The notes under the pieces were generated by a model. It did no database searches. It saw nothing but the letters and a program-made list of their open reading frames with translations, and had not been told where the DNA came from. This document shows, in pieces, positions 42,606 to 54,752 of a stretch of 64,000 nt of DNA. Location of the stretch: the NCBI RefSeq assembly GCF_007855645.1, contig NZ_CP042261.1, positions 1,941,501 to 2,005,500 of the forward strand, given 5' to 3'. This DNA is from Qingshengfaniella alkalisoli. Lineage in GTDB: Bacteria; Pseudomonadota; Alphaproteobacteria; Rhodobacterales; Rhodobacteraceae. Numbering within the stretch: the stretch's first letter is position 1; each line of letters begins with the position of its first letter. The position numbers and the translations under genes are program-made.

Positions 42606-43652
42606 TCATTCAGGAGGGGTCGCGGTGCCCTCATAGCTCTCGATGATGGCACGTGCGTCATCAACGAGCGCCTGACCGTCTAGGCCCTTCTTGTCGGCTT
42701 CCGCGATCCAGTCGGCGATCACCTCGTCGCCCATGGTGCGCATCTTGGCGGTTTCCTCGTCGTCCAGCGTGGCGATCTCGTTGCCAGCTGACACCATAAC
42801 CTCGCGCCCTTCGCGATCTCCCCGGTCATGTGCGCGACCCGCCCAAGCCGATGCCATCATGCCCGAATTGTCGTCGATCACCTTTTTCAGATCCTCGGGC
42901 AAGCTGTCATACTTGTCCTTGTTCATCGCCCAGATGAAAAACAGGTTGTAGGGCGACCGATCCCCCGCAACATCCGTATGGCTGTCTGTCAGCTCGTCCA
43001 GTTTCAGCGATGGGCCGATTTCCCATGGGATCACGCCGCCATCCACAACACCCTTGGCCAAGGCCTCAGTGAAGGCAGGCGACGGCATACCGACCGGAAC
43101 CGCCCCCAGTTTATCAAGCAACAGGTTCACGGGCCGCGACGGGCTGCGCAGGCGCAAACCTTCCAGATCCTCGATCGTCTGCGGTTTCGGTCCTTTCTTG
43201 TGGATGATCCCCGTGCCGTGCAGGTGCGCGGCGATGACATGCACGTCGGCAAAATCATCCATCAGGTATCTCTCGGTGAATGCCCAAGCAGCCTTGCTGG
43301 CCTCTTCGGCTGATTTCGGCGTCATGAAAGGCAGTTCCAGCACATCCGTTTCGGGGAAACGTCCTGGCTGATAGCCAGTAATGACCCAGCCCCCGTCTAT
43401 CGCCCCGTCACGCACCAGATCGTACTGAGCCTGCGGCTTGCCGCCCAATTGCATGAAGGGATAAATCTCGACCTCGATCCGACCGTCCGAATCCGCCTCG
43501 ACCTTCTCCGCCCATGGCTCGATGAAGTACTTTGGATTGGCCGTGTTCGGTGACACGAAATGCTGGAATCGCAGCGTGACCTCTTGCCCGAAGGCGGGCG
43601 TGGCTGCGGTCAGGGTGAAAACGGCAAGCACGGCGGTTTTCATCAAGCCCAT
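42606..43652 (-). CDS. TRAP transporter solute-binding protein (DctP family)
   Basis: 348 residues with a signal peptide (cleavage after about AFGQ, residue 23). The DctP fold is seen in VTLRFQHFVSPNTANPKYFIEPWAEKVEADS, LRLRSPSRPVNLLLDKLGAVPVGMP and GVVDGGVIPWEIG. It captures an organic acid or related solute in the periplasm for a DctQM permease. No membrane subunits adjoin it, so it is an orphan binding protein in this window. Confidence 0.9.
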   Translation of the reverse strand: MGLMKTAVLAVFTLTAATPAFGQEVTLRFQHFVSPNTANPKYFIEPWAEKVEADSDGRIEVEIYPFMQLGGKPQAQYDLVRDGAIDGGWVITGYQPGRFPETDVLELPFMTPKSAEEASKAAWAFTERYLMDDFADVHVIAAHLHGTGIIHKKGPKPQTIEDLEGLRLRSPSRPVNLLLDKLGAVPVGMPSPAFTEALAKGVVDGGVIPWEIGPSLKLDELTDSHTDVAGDRSPYNLFFIWAMNKDKYDSLPEDLKKVIDDNSGMMASAWAGRAHDRGDREGREVMVSAGNEIATLDDEETAKMRTMGDEVIADWIAEADKKGLDGQALVDDARAIIESYEGTATPPE

Positions 43653-43745
43653 TGGGCATGCCCTCTCTGTAACTAGGATCGGAGCCGCGGTCCATGATGC
43701 GGCACGCGATGCCTAACCCGAGGTCACAGGGAGATCAAAGCGAAA

Positions 43746-44561
43746 CTATTCCGCATAAGTTGGATGAAACAGGTCGCCCGGCGACAAGGTGAAAATCTCG
43801 CACCCGTCCGCAGTCACGCCGATGGAATGTTCGAACTGCGCCGATAGGGATTTGTCCCGCGTCACAGCCGTCCAGTCATCCGCCAGAACCTTTGTGTCCG
43901 GTTTGCCCAGATTGACCATCGGTTCAATCGTAAAAAACATACCTTCTTCCAGAACCGGTCCGGTCCTACGGCGACCATAGTGCAAAACATTCGGTGGCGC
44001 GTGAAAGACACGCCCCAGACCATGGCCGCAGAAATCGCGCACGACTGACATCTGATGCGCCTCGACATAGGCCTGAATGGCAAATCCGATATCGCCGAAG
44101 GTGTTGCCGGGCTTGACCGTCTCGATCCCCTTCAACAACGCGTCGTGAGTAACCTGAATAAGCCGCTCAGCTTTGCGGGGCAGCTTGCCCGCGACAAACA
44201 TCCGGCTTGTATCGCCATACCAGCCATCCACGATCACGGTCACATCGATGTTCAAAATGTCGCCCGGCTTCAGTGTTTTCGGCCCCGGAATGCCGTGACA
44301 GACGACATGGTTTACCGAAATACAGGACGCGTGCTCGTAGCCCTTGTAGCCGATGGTCGCCGACTTGACGCCAAGCTCTTCAACGCGTTGTTCGATGAAA
44401 GCGTCCAGCTCGCCCGTCGTGACACCGGGCACCACCTTGGGGGCGACCTCATCGAGAATTTGCGCGGCGACCTTGCCCGCCGCCCGCATTCCCGCGAAAT
44501 CCGCGTCTTCGTGAATTCTGATGCCGTCCTTCGTCAGGCGGCCCCGGGCGCGATCGTCCAA
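43746..44561 (-). CDS. map: Methionine aminopeptidase, type I
   Basis: 271 residues. Metal-binding set is complete: HVVCHG (His), NIDVTVIVDGWYGDTSRMF (two Asp), GHGLGRVFHAPPNV (His), FTIEPMV (Glu) and QFEHSIGVT (Glu). The N-terminus is longer by some ten residues than E. coli MetAP. It removes initiator Met from nascent proteins in the cytoplasm. It is divergent from the CinA-like gene. Confidence 0.96.
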   Translation of the reverse strand: MDDRARGRLTKDGIRIHEDADFAGMRAAGKVAAQILDEVAPKVVPGVTTGELDAFIEQRVEELGVKSATIGYKGYEHASCISVNHVVCHGIPGPKTLKPGDILNIDVTVIVDGWYGDTSRMFVAGKLPRKAERLIQVTHDALLKGIETVKPGNTFGDIGFAIQAYVEAHQMSVVRDFCGHGLGRVFHAPPNVLHYGRRRTGPVLEEGMFFTIEPMVNLGKPDTKVLADDWTAVTRDKSLSAQFEHSIGVTADGCEIFTLSPGDLFHPTYAE

Positions 44562-44705
44562 GGCAGTTCTCCATGCTTCGTGATGGGTTCCATGTAGTAT
44601 AGCTTAACCCATTGTGCCAGAGGCAGCTAGAATCGCGCGACCTGTGCCGTTTGACAGCAGGGATGGCCGGACTATACCGATTGAGCCCGCAGGAAAGGAT
44701 ATACC

Positions 44706-45443
44706 ATGCCCGACACTTCGCCCACTGCCGCAATGCTCGTGATCGGAGATGAAATCCTGTCGGGGCGCACGCGCGACGCAAACATGCATCATCTGGCTGG
44801 CGAACTAACCAAGCATGGCGTGACCTTCGCAGAGGCGCGGTTCGTCTCGGACAACCATGACTCAATTGTCGCAGCGGTGCGCGAATTGGCCGCCAGATAC
44901 ACAACGGTTTTCACATCCGGAGGCATTGGGCCGACGCATGACGACATCACGGCAGATGCCATTGCCGCGGCGTTTGATCGATCCATCGACGTACGCGACG
45001 ATGCCCGCACCATTCTGGAAGACCACTACGCCCGCACCGGCACCCAGATCAACGAATCCCGCTTGCGCATGGCGCGTATCCCTGAGGGGGCTTCACTGAT
45101 CGACAATCCGATCTCGGCCGCACCGGGTTTCACGGTCGAAAACGTCCACGTCATGGCGGGCGTACCGAGCATCTTTCAGGCCATGGTCGCGTCGGTCATT
45201 CCTACACTGGCAGGCGGCCCGCCGCTTCTGAGCCAATCCCTGACCATCCATCGCGGTGAAGGCGATATCGCTGGCCCACTACGACAGTTGGCGGAGGAAT
45301 TCTCGGACCTCAGCTTCGGGTCCTACCCGTTCCAGCGCGATGGTGCCTTCGGCTCGAACATCGTCGTGCGCGGGACGAATGGCGGGCGGCTTGATGAGGC
45401 GATGACACGCCTGGCTGCCCTGTTTGAACAGGCCAACGCATGA
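44706..45443 (+). CDS. CinA-like molybdopterin-binding-domain protein
   Basis: 245 residues, containing only the MoCF_biosynth/CinA N-terminal domain: VIGDEILSGRTRDANMHHLAGELTKHG (about 10-36) and TVFTSGGIGPTHDDITADAIAAAF, then LIDNPISAAPGFTVENVHVMAGVP. The C-terminal NMN-deamidase domain of full CinA is absent. Function in this form is unclear (pyrophosphatase-like activity on nucleotides has been proposed for the fold). Its stop overlaps the next gene's start. Confidence 0.87.
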   Translation: MPDTSPTAAMLVIGDEILSGRTRDANMHHLAGELTKHGVTFAEARFVSDNHDSIVAAVRELAARYTTVFTSGGIGPTHDDITADAIAAAFDRSIDVRDDARTILEDHYARTGTQINESRLRMARIPEGASLIDNPISAAPGFTVENVHVMAGVPSIFQAMVASVIPTLAGGPPLLSQSLTIHRGEGDIAGPLRQLAEEFSDLSFGSYPFQRDGAFGSNIVVRGTNGGRLDEAMTRLAALFEQANA

Positions 45444-46165
45444 ACCTACCCACCGAGGAAGATGTCTTCGCCCTGCTTGACGCCAGCTGGCCAGCGCAGG
45501 AGGTTCACGATTGCGGCCCGTTCGTTCTGCGTCGAAGCAATGGGGGCGGGAAGCGGGTCACTGCGGCGACGCTGCCCACGCGGGTTCCGTTCACAGAGAA
45601 CCAGATCGCCGATGCCGAAACCCAATTGCGCGCATGGGGCCAAACACCCCTGTTCATGATCCGTGGCGACGACCCACAACTTGACGCAGCGCTGGAGACA
45701 CGCGGCTACAACATCGTCGATCCGGTCATTGCCTATGCGCTCGACCTGTCCAGCATACCAACCGGCACCGAAGTCGCGTCAGCCTACGTGATGTGGCCCC
45801 CGCTCCAAATTCTATGCGACATATGGGTCGAAGGGGGTATTGGTCCTGACCGAGTGGCCGTCATGGAACGCGTCCGCACGCCGAAAGCTGCCCTGTTCGC
45901 CCGGACCGGAGATGAAGCAGCAGGGACCGCTTTCGTCGCGGCGGCAAATGGGATCGCCATGCTCCATGCACTGGAGGTTCTTCCCCCCCACCGCCGCAAG
46001 GGCGTCGCCCAAAACCTGATGCATGCCGCACTTGATTGGGCGCGCGAGCAAGGTTGCCGCTGGTTGTCGGTCGTAGTGACCCGCGCGAATGATCCGGCCC
46101 GCGCCCTTTACGAGCGGCTCGGAATGCAGCCTGTCGCGGAGTATCACTACCGGATGGCAACCTGA
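45440..46165 (+). CDS. GNAT-family N-acetyltransferase
   Basis: 241 residues. The C-terminal acetyltransferase domain has the acetyl-CoA loop LEVLPPHRRKGVAQNLMHAALDWAREQGCRWLSVVVTRANDPARALYERLGM (R/Q-x-x-G-x-A type). The N-terminal part is family-specific. It acetylates an unknown amine substrate. Coupled by an ATGA overlap to the CinA-like gene. Confidence 0.85.
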   Translation: MNLPTEEDVFALLDASWPAQEVHDCGPFVLRRSNGGGKRVTAATLPTRVPFTENQIADAETQLRAWGQTPLFMIRGDDPQLDAALETRGYNIVDPVIAYALDLSSIPTGTEVASAYVMWPPLQILCDIWVEGGIGPDRVAVMERVRTPKAALFARTGDEAAGTAFVAAANGIAMLHALEVLPPHRRKGVAQNLMHAALDWAREQGCRWLSVVVTRANDPARALYERLGMQPVAEYHYRMAT

Positions 46166-46172
46166 TCGAATT

Positions 46173-47099
46173 ATGCGGCAGGCAATCATTATAGCGCTGA
46201 TGCTTTCAGCCCCGGCGATACACGCGATGCCCGCGCCGCCCAAGGGCAGCACGCTAGGCGATCAGCGCACCGATCCATCCGGGCTTTACTCCATCGCCAC
46301 CGGCCCAACTCTCGCCGGCCATCCACCTGAAACGATGGCAATGACCGGCGTTCGAACCCGACAGGTGTCGACCATCCCGTCCGGGGACGCAAATCTCGCC
46401 ACACTGCTGAACTATTTCAGGCAGGCCTATGAAAATGATGGCCTTACAATGGCCTACCAATGCGCAGACATTGATTGCGGCGGCTTCGACTTCCGCGACA
46501 GTCGCGATGTCCTGCCCCCACCTGAGATGTATGTGGACCTCGGGAACTTCATGTATGCCTCTTTCGCCAGCACGGACAGCGAGACGCTGGCGGAATTGAT
46601 ACTCAGCACCGACGGTGCCCTGAACTACATCCACATTTCTGAGATAATCGGCCAGACGGATACCCAACTGGATCCCGCGCGGGAATACCCCAAGCAACCC
46701 TCAGACCCATGGACAGCGGACAACCTTCTGGCAGCGTTACGCGACCATGGGCATGTGGCGCTGGCCGGTCTAACCTTCCAATCCGGCGCATCACGACTGA
46801 CCAACGGGACGCCGCAAATTGTCATGGCGTTGGCAGATGCCCTCAAGCAAACCCCGTCGCTGCAGATCGCACTGGTGGGGCATACGGATTCGGTCGGATC
46901 AGCGGATGGAAACCAATCGCTTTCGCGTAACCGCGCACAAACAGTTGCCAACCTGCTCACGTCAGAGCTCGGTGTGAACAGCGCACAAATCACGGTGGGC
47001 GGCGTAGGTTTCTTTTCGCCTATCGCCAGCAACGCTACCGACGAAGGCCGTGATCGAAACAGGCGGGTCGAGGCCGTCCTCCTCGGCGGCCTGGACTAA
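46173..47099 (+). CDS. OmpA-family outer-membrane/periplasmic protein
   Basis: 308 residues from ATG 46173, which begins a signal peptide (RQAIIIALMLSAPAIHA). The longer frame lies inside the GNAT gene. The C-terminal OmpA domain (about 205-308) includes LTFQSGASRLTN, LVGHTDSVGSADGNQSLSRNRAQTVANLL and RDRNRRVEAVLLGG, the peptidoglycan-binding signature. The N-terminal region is not a barrel and is specific to this family. Its last bases overlap the stop of the convergent LysR gene. Confidence 0.87.
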   Translation: MRQAIIIALMLSAPAIHAMPAPPKGSTLGDQRTDPSGLYSIATGPTLAGHPPETMAMTGVRTRQVSTIPSGDANLATLLNYFRQAYENDGLTMAYQCADIDCGGFDFRDSRDVLPPPEMYVDLGNFMYASFASTDSETLAELILSTDGALNYIHISEIIGQTDTQLDPAREYPKQPSDPWTADNLLAALRDHGHVALAGLTFQSGASRLTNGTPQIVMALADALKQTPSLQIALVGHTDSVGSADGNQSLSRNRAQTVANLLTSELGVNSAQITVGGVGFFSPIASNATDEGRDRNRRVEAVLLGGLD

Positions 47100-47992
47100 C
47101 CTGGCGCGTCACGCACCGCCCCACGCAGGAAACTAAGCAGCGCCTGAACCTTGGGCGACGTTGCCCGCCCCGGCGGCTGAACGGCATGAACAGGTTGCAG
47201 CTGTTGAGGCAGTTCCGGCAGGACCATTTTCAATGATCCGTCCTTCAGCGCGTCACGGATTAGGAACTGCGGAAGAAATGCGATCCCATGCCCGGCCAGC
47301 GCCGCATCGCGAAGAACCGTCGGGTCATTTGCGGAAATGCGCGCTTTGCTTCGAATACTGCGGCTTTCACCCGTTGAGGACACCAGTTGCCAACCCGGCG
47401 TCGTATTTGATCGGGATGGATGAAGCAGGTCATGATCAAACAGCGCCTCAATACGGTCTGGCGACCCGCGCCGACCCAAGTATGCCGGAGACGCCACAAG
47501 GTCGTATCGAAGCGCAGCAAGTTTCGTACTGCGCAAGACGCTGTCGGGTTGAGCACCCACCCGCACCGCGACGTCAAACCCCTCCGCCAATAACGATCCG
47601 AAATCTGCCGTTTCAATCAGATCGACCGAAATCGAAGAAAATTTGGTTAGAAACTCCACCAACAAGCGCGACAAGAGTTCCGACCCGAAATCAGGGGTAA
47701 CAGCGATGCGGAGCAGACCACTCGGCGGCCCCTTCAGATCAGCAATGGCCCGGTTGGCATCGTTGGCGACGTCCAGAACCGTCAATGCACGATCATAGTA
47801 GATTTCGCCTAGCTCCGTCGGGTTTACGCGCCGGGTCGTTCGGTTGAGAAGCTTCGCCCCCAACCTGTTTTCCAGGGAAGCAACATGTTTGGACACGGCG
47901 GATTTCGAAACACCCAGCTTCTTCGCCGCACCCGTGAAACCGCCTTGATCAACGACGGTAGTGAAAACCTCTAGCTCACTCAGTCTGTCCAT
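47096..47992 (-). CDS. LysR-family transcriptional regulator
   Basis: 298 residues. N-terminal winged helix (GGFTGAAKKLGVSKSAVSKHVASLENRLGAKLLNRTTRRV, about 17-56) and a LysR effector-binding domain. No divergent operon partner starts next to it, as 209 bases of non-coding DNA separate it from fadH, which lies on the same strand. Effector unknown; sequence style is that of the transcriptional regulators of the DmlR/YafC group. Confidence 0.88.
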   Translation of the reverse strand: MDRLSELEVFTTVVDQGGFTGAAKKLGVSKSAVSKHVASLENRLGAKLLNRTTRRVNPTELGEIYYDRALTVLDVANDANRAIADLKGPPSGLLRIAVTPDFGSELLSRLLVEFLTKFSSISVDLIETADFGSLLAEGFDVAVRVGAQPDSVLRSTKLAALRYDLVASPAYLGRRGSPDRIEALFDHDLLHPSRSNTTPGWQLVSSTGESRSIRSKARISANDPTVLRDAALAGHGIAFLPQFLIRDALKDGSLKMVLPELPQQLQPVHAVQPPGRATSPKVQALLSFLRGAVRDAPG

Positions 47993-48201
47993 GAAAACGC
48001 GTCACTCAACAATACACAGTTAACAATACGCCACTATGGTGCCATTATGCACGTTTCGGCATCGATCACTCACTTTAGTCAAGTTGACCAAGCGTTATGA
48101 TGCAATAAATTGCCCAAATGGCCATGAATTGATGCGCGACTGCCACAAAATTGGCTCCCGAAGTCCGTCCAGTCCTACGTCGTTTCCCGATTCGCAACAG
48201 A

Positions 48202-50262
<2,061 letters not shown>

Positions 50263-50286
50263 TCACGCACAACGCCACGTCACGGG

Positions 50287-50946
50287 TCAGTCGGTTTGAG
50301 GCGGGTTAGCCGCACGGGTTTTGCCGATGAAATCCCTCAACGTATCGAAGGCATCCCCGTCCGACATCGAACTGCCCTGGATCGGATTGACCGTCAGTAC
50401 AACCAGGCGATCCCGCACTGGCAGCACGGCACGCCAGAAAGTATCCGTCAGCTCGGCCGGGCGCTCTTCGCTGCTATCCGCGATACTTAAAACCAGCGCA
50501 TCGCCGCGCGTCGTGACAGACAGCAGATCGACTTTGGTCGGGTCGCCACCATAGGACAGCGCGCTCAGCCCCTCGTCAGACCGGAAGAATTCTTCGAGTT
50601 GTACGGTTGTCGGGCGTTGGATGATGTCACTTCGGGGCGAGACAAGTGCCGTCAGAAGCGCGGGCAGTTCAGGAACAGCCGTTTCAGCTCCCGTCAGCGC
50701 AGCGCAACTACCTAGCAAGATCAGCGTGCCTTCCGGGTCATCGCGCGTGCTGCGGTCGTCGATACAGTATCCGTCGGGCCCGACGATGACGACGGCATTG
50801 TCGGATACGTTGATCGCCACAACCGGCGTCGGGGCACGATGGTAAATCGCCCGCCCTGTCACCTCCGCCTGCGGCGCACAGGCCGCAAGCGGGATCAGCC
50901 CGAAGGCTGTGAAGCAAAGCCTATGCTTACTGATCCATGTAAACAT
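50287..50946 (-). CDS. Lipoprotein of unknown function downstream of ilvD
   Basis: 219 residues from ATG 50946, starting 20 bases inside the end of ilvD. The signal peptide ends in a lipobox (LIPLAAC, Cys about residue 20). The mature part has no motif I recognise; it contains several Thr/Ser-rich strands and a [31 protein letters not shown] segment. It is expressed with ilvD. The longer frame upstream is inside ilvD. Confidence 0.7.
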   Translation of the reverse strand: MFTWISKHRLCFTAFGLIPLAACAPQAEVTGRAIYHRAPTPVVAINVSDNAVVIVGPDGYCIDDRSTRDDPEGTLILLGSCAALTGAETAVPELPALLTALVSPRSDIIQRPTTVQLEEFFRSDEGLSALSYGGDPTKVDLLSVTTRGDALVLSIADSSEERPAELTDTFWRAVLPVRDRLVVLTVNPIQGSSMSDGDAFDTLRDFIGKTRAANPPQTD

Positions 50947-52690
50947 GCTTCTCGGCCTTCGCGCCCGGATGCGTGACAGCTCCCTTGCGCGTTGACTCGA
51001 CCAACTGGGCGTATTTCCACAGCGCGCCGCTGGCATATTCATTGCCGCGCGGACCGGTCCATGCCTCTTTGCGCTGATCCAGTTCTTCGTCAGAAAGATC
51101 CACGTCGATGGTGCCTTTGACTGCATCAATGGTGATCATGTCGCCGTTCCGCAGCAGGGCAATCGGCCCGCAATGCGCCGCTTCCGGCCCCACATGGCCC
51201 ACACAGAAGCCACGCGTCGCGCCGGAGAAACGGCCATCGGTGATCAGCGCCACCTTCTTGCCCATGCCCTGACCAGACAGCGCGGCGGTGGTCGACAGCA
51301 TCTCGCGCATACCCGGACCACCAGCGGGGCCTTCATTGCGGATGACGATCACTTCGCCTTCCTTGTATTCACGCTTCTGAACCGCCTCGAACGCGTCTTC
51401 CTCGCATTCGAACACGCGTGCGGGGCCGGTAAAAACCTGATTCTCCGCAGCCATGCCTGCGACCTTCACGATGGCACCTTCCGGCGCGAGGTTGCCTTTC
51501 AGCCCAACGACGCCGCCGGTTTTCGTAATCGGCTTTTCGATTGGATAGATCACACGACCATCGGCTTCACGCTCGATCAGGTCGAGTTCTTCACCGATGG
51601 ACCGCCCGGTCGCCGTGATGCAGTCTTCATGGATCAGGCCAGCCTTACGCAACTCTTTCATCACGACCGGAATACCACCGGCATCGAACAGATCCTTGGC
51701 GACATGCTGACCGCCCGGCTTCAGATCGACGAAGTAAGGCGTATCGCGGAAAATTTCGCAGACATCTTCGAGAAAGAAGTCGATCCCTGCCTCATGTGCG
51801 ATGGCGGGCAGGTGCAGGCCGGCATTGGTTGAACCGCCGGTACAGGCGACCACGCGCGCCGCATTTTCGAGCGACTTCAGTGTTACCACGTCACGGGCGC
51901 GGATGTTCTTTTCGATGAGGTTCATGACGGCCTGGCCAGATGCCTCTCCATACTGGTCGCGCGACTCGTAAGGCGCGGGCATGCCAGAGCTGTTCATCAA
52001 TGCAAGACCGATGGCTTCGGACACACAAGCCATCGTGTTGGCCGTGAACTGGCCGCCGCAAGCCCCCGCAGACGGGCAGGCCACTCGTTCCAGCACATCC
52101 AGCGCCTTGTCCGACATGGTGCCGTTTTGATGACGACCGACCGCCTCGAACATGTCCTGTACGGTCAAATCGCGCGTCCGAAAATCTTCTGGGATGTCAT
52201 CGATTTGCGGCGCCTTGCCCGGCAGGATGGACCCACCATAGATGAAGACCGACGGCGTATTCAGTCGCACCATCGCCATCATCATGCCCGGAAGGGATTT
52301 GTCACACCCGGCGAGACCAACGATCGCATCATAGCAATGCCCACGCATGGTCAACTCGACGGAGTCCGCGATTGCCTCGCGGCTGGCCAACGACGACCGC
52401 ATGCCCTCATGGCCCATGGCGATCCCGTCGGTCACGGTGATCGTGGTGAACTCACGCGGCGTGCCCTGCGCGGCCTTGACGCCCAGCTTCACGGCCTGCG
52501 CCTGACGGCTCAACGCGATGTTACAGGGTGCAGCTTCGTTCCAGCAGGTTGCAACACCGACGAGAGGCTGGTGAATTTCTTCCTCGCTCAGACCCATCGC
52601 ATACAGGTAAGATCGGTGCGGCGCGCGCGCCGGGCCTTCCGTCACATGGCGGCTGGGCAGCTTGGTTTTGTCGAACTGGCGCTTGAGCAT
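50927..52690 (-). CDS. ilvD: Dihydroxy-acid dehydratase
   Basis: 587 residues. Cluster Cys positions lie in [21 protein letters not shown] and [14 protein letters not shown], and [17 protein letters not shown] is near the C-terminus; this is the IlvD/Edd family, with IlvD favoured by [17 protein letters not shown]. It dehydrates dihydroxy acids in isoleucine and valine synthesis. Its end overlaps a lipoprotein gene. Short IlvD proteins are usually 550-620 residues, so length is normal. Confidence 0.95.
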   Translation of the reverse strand: MLKRQFDKTKLPSRHVTEGPARAPHRSYLYAMGLSEEEIHQPLVGVATCWNEAAPCNIALSRQAQAVKLGVKAAQGTPREFTTITVTDGIAMGHEGMRSSLASREAIADSVELTMRGHCYDAIVGLAGCDKSLPGMMMAMVRLNTPSVFIYGGSILPGKAPQIDDIPEDFRTRDLTVQDMFEAVGRHQNGTMSDKALDVLERVACPSAGACGGQFTANTMACVSEAIGLALMNSSGMPAPYESRDQYGEASGQAVMNLIEKNIRARDVVTLKSLENAARVVACTGGSTNAGLHLPAIAHEAGIDFFLEDVCEIFRDTPYFVDLKPGGQHVAKDLFDAGGIPVVMKELRKAGLIHEDCITATGRSIGEELDLIEREADGRVIYPIEKPITKTGGVVGLKGNLAPEGAIVKVAGMAAENQVFTGPARVFECEEDAFEAVQKREYKEGEVIVIRNEGPAGGPGMREMLSTTAALSGQGMGKKVALITDGRFSGATRGFCVGHVGPEAAHCGPIALLRNGDMITIDAVKGTIDVDLSDEELDQRKEAWTGPRGNEYASGALWKYAQLVESTRKGAVTHPGAKAEKHVYMDQ

Positions 52691-52847
52691 CGGAACCTCC
52701 GCAAAATCTGGCTGACATGGGAATAGGCAAGCAATGAGGCAGGTGCAAGCGCGACCACGACAGCATTACAACGAATCTCGACCTTCGGCTTGCGGAAAGT
52801 TGCGTTCTGCGGTCCATTGCCGCCGAATCCGTTGACGAAAGGCACTG

Positions 52848-53741
52848 ATGATCGCGTCTCTCACCTCTCGCCGCATGATGCCCCACTGGCCAGAAGCCGC
52901 TCGCGCACGCCCGGCGATCTGGCGGGTACTGCTTGGACTGGCCTTGATCGCCACATGCTATGCTGGATTGAACTCCGGCGCGTTGCTGCTTTACGGGGCG
53001 GTGCTGGGGCGCGATGCAAGCATGGAGCTTTTACAGCAGGTGGCGACCGCCGAAACTCCGGCCGCGACACTTATCCTTCTTGTCACGTTCGGCCCGCTGG
53101 CAATTGGAGCCATTCTTGCCGCCAAGCTGCTTCACCGACGCGGAGCCAATTCGCTGACCGGGCAGATGTGGCCCGACCTTCGAACGGCACTGGCCGTAAC
53201 AACGATCATTTACCTGCCGTTCGTGATATTGGGTGCGCTGTTCATGCAAGACACATCTGCCATGCTGCCCGTGGGCGTTTGGCTTGGCGTTATGCCCATC
53301 GCGCTTCTGGCAATAGGGCTTCAAACCTTTGCCGAAGAATTGACCTTCCGCGGCTATCTACAGCAGCAGCTTGGCGCACGCTGGGCATTCCGTTTCGCGT
53401 GGATGGTGGTGCCGTCCATCCTGTTTGGCGCATTGCACTATGACAGGACGACATTCGGCGACTCCGCGCTCTACGGTGTATTCGCCGCGACCGTCTTCGG
53501 GTTTCTTGCGGCTGACCTGACCGAGCGCTCAGGATCACTAGGCGCGGCGTGGGGGTTCCATTTCGCCAACAATGCCTTCGCACTTCTGATAATCGCCACA
53601 GACGGGACCATCACCGGCCTGGCGCTTCGGATCACGGAACACCGCGCATCCGAAATCACCCTGTCACCTCTGCTGGCTGTGGCCGATCTGCTGCCACCGT
53701 TGATCGTGTGGATCATCCTGCGCCGTATCCTGTCGCGTTGA
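52848..53741 (+). CDS. CPBP-family intramembrane metalloprotease
   Basis: 297 residues with about eight membrane helices. The diagnostic FAEELTFRGYLQQQ (EExxxR) motif is followed by GALHYDRTTFGDS (FxxxH) and GFHFANNAF, the CAAX-protease/bacteriocin-processing signature. Bacterial members cleave in the membrane or act in bacteriocin immunity; the substrate is unknown. It precedes accD by about 60 bases. Confidence 0.88.
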   Translation: MIASLTSRRMMPHWPEAARARPAIWRVLLGLALIATCYAGLNSGALLLYGAVLGRDASMELLQQVATAETPAATLILLVTFGPLAIGAILAAKLLHRRGANSLTGQMWPDLRTALAVTTIIYLPFVILGALFMQDTSAMLPVGVWLGVMPIALLAIGLQTFAEELTFRGYLQQQLGARWAFRFAWMVVPSILFGALHYDRTTFGDSALYGVFAATVFGFLAADLTERSGSLGAAWGFHFANNAFALLIIATDGTITGLALRITEHRASEITLSPLLAVADLLPPLIVWIILRRILSR

Positions 53742-53801
53742 TTGCAATTCTTTCGTACTCGGCTTATCTGAGGCGAACCCAGAAACGAGCCGGCGAACAG
53801 A

Positions 53802-54752
53802 ATGAACTGGATTTCGAACTACGTCCGTCCACGGATCAATTCACTGTTCTCGCGTCGCGAGATGCCCGAGAACCTGTGGACCAAATGCGACGAATGCGGG
53901 ACGATGCTGTTCCACCGCGAGTTGGCAGACAGTCTGAATGTCTGCACCAATTGCGGCCATCACATGTATATCAGTCCGCGTGACCGGTTCATTTCGCTGT
54001 TTGACGGTGGTGTCTTCACCGAGGTGAAGGTTCCCTCTCCGGTCGCCGATCCGCTGCATTTCCGTGATCAGAAAAAATACCCTGACCGAATGAAGGCTGC
54101 CCAGAAGAAGACGGGTGAAAAGGAATCCATGCTCGTGGCCGAAGGTGAAATCGGTAAAACGCCGATCATCGCCGCCGCGCAGGATTTCAGCTTCATGGGC
54201 GGGTCAATGGGCATGTATGTCGGCAATGCCATCATCGCCGCCGCCGAGCGCGCAGTGAAAAAGAGATGCCCGCTGGTGCTGTTTTCTGCCGCTGGTGGTG
54301 CACGCATGCAGGAAGGCATCCTGTCGCTGATGCAGATGCCGCGCACGACGGTCGCCGTGCAGATGCTTAAAGAAGCCGGGCTACCCTATATCGTCGTGCT
54401 GACGCATCCGACCACGGGTGGCGTCACCGCATCCTATGCGATGCTGGGTGATGTGCAGATTGCCGAACCCAACGCGCTCATTTGCTTTGCCGGCCCGCGC
54501 GTGATCGAACAGACCATCCGGGAGAAACTGCCCGAGGGCTTTCAACGCGCCGAATACCTTTTGGAACACGGCATGCTCGACCGCGTGACCAAACGTGGCG
54601 AAATGCGGGACGAACTGATCACCATAACCCGTATGATGATGGGGCTACCGCCTGCAGTGAAGGGTGAACTGCCGAACATGTCCGGTGACGCGCTGCCCGC
54701 ACCCGAGGCAGAAGCCAAAGACCCAGAGCCGAAGGAAGCGAAGGAAGCGTGA
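53802..54752 (+). CDS. accD: Acetyl-CoA carboxylase carboxyltransferase subunit beta
   Basis: 316 residues. N-terminal Cys4 zinc ribbon [24 protein letters not shown] (about 26-49), then the crotonase-like domain with [14 protein letters not shown] and [15 protein letters not shown]. It joins AccA in making malonyl-CoA for fatty acid synthesis. Its end overlaps the folC start (GTGA). C-terminal tail is Glu/Lys-rich. Confidence 0.96.
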   Translation: MNWISNYVRPRINSLFSRREMPENLWTKCDECGTMLFHRELADSLNVCTNCGHHMYISPRDRFISLFDGGVFTEVKVPSPVADPLHFRDQKKYPDRMKAAQKKTGEKESMLVAEGEIGKTPIIAAAQDFSFMGGSMGMYVGNAIIAAAERAVKKRCPLVLFSAAGGARMQEGILSLMQMPRTTVAVQMLKEAGLPYIVVLTHPTTGGVTASYAMLGDVQIAEPNALICFAGPRVIEQTIREKLPEGFQRAEYLLEHGMLDRVTKRGEMRDELITITRMMMGLPPAVKGELPNMSGDALPAPEAEAKDPEPKEAKEA

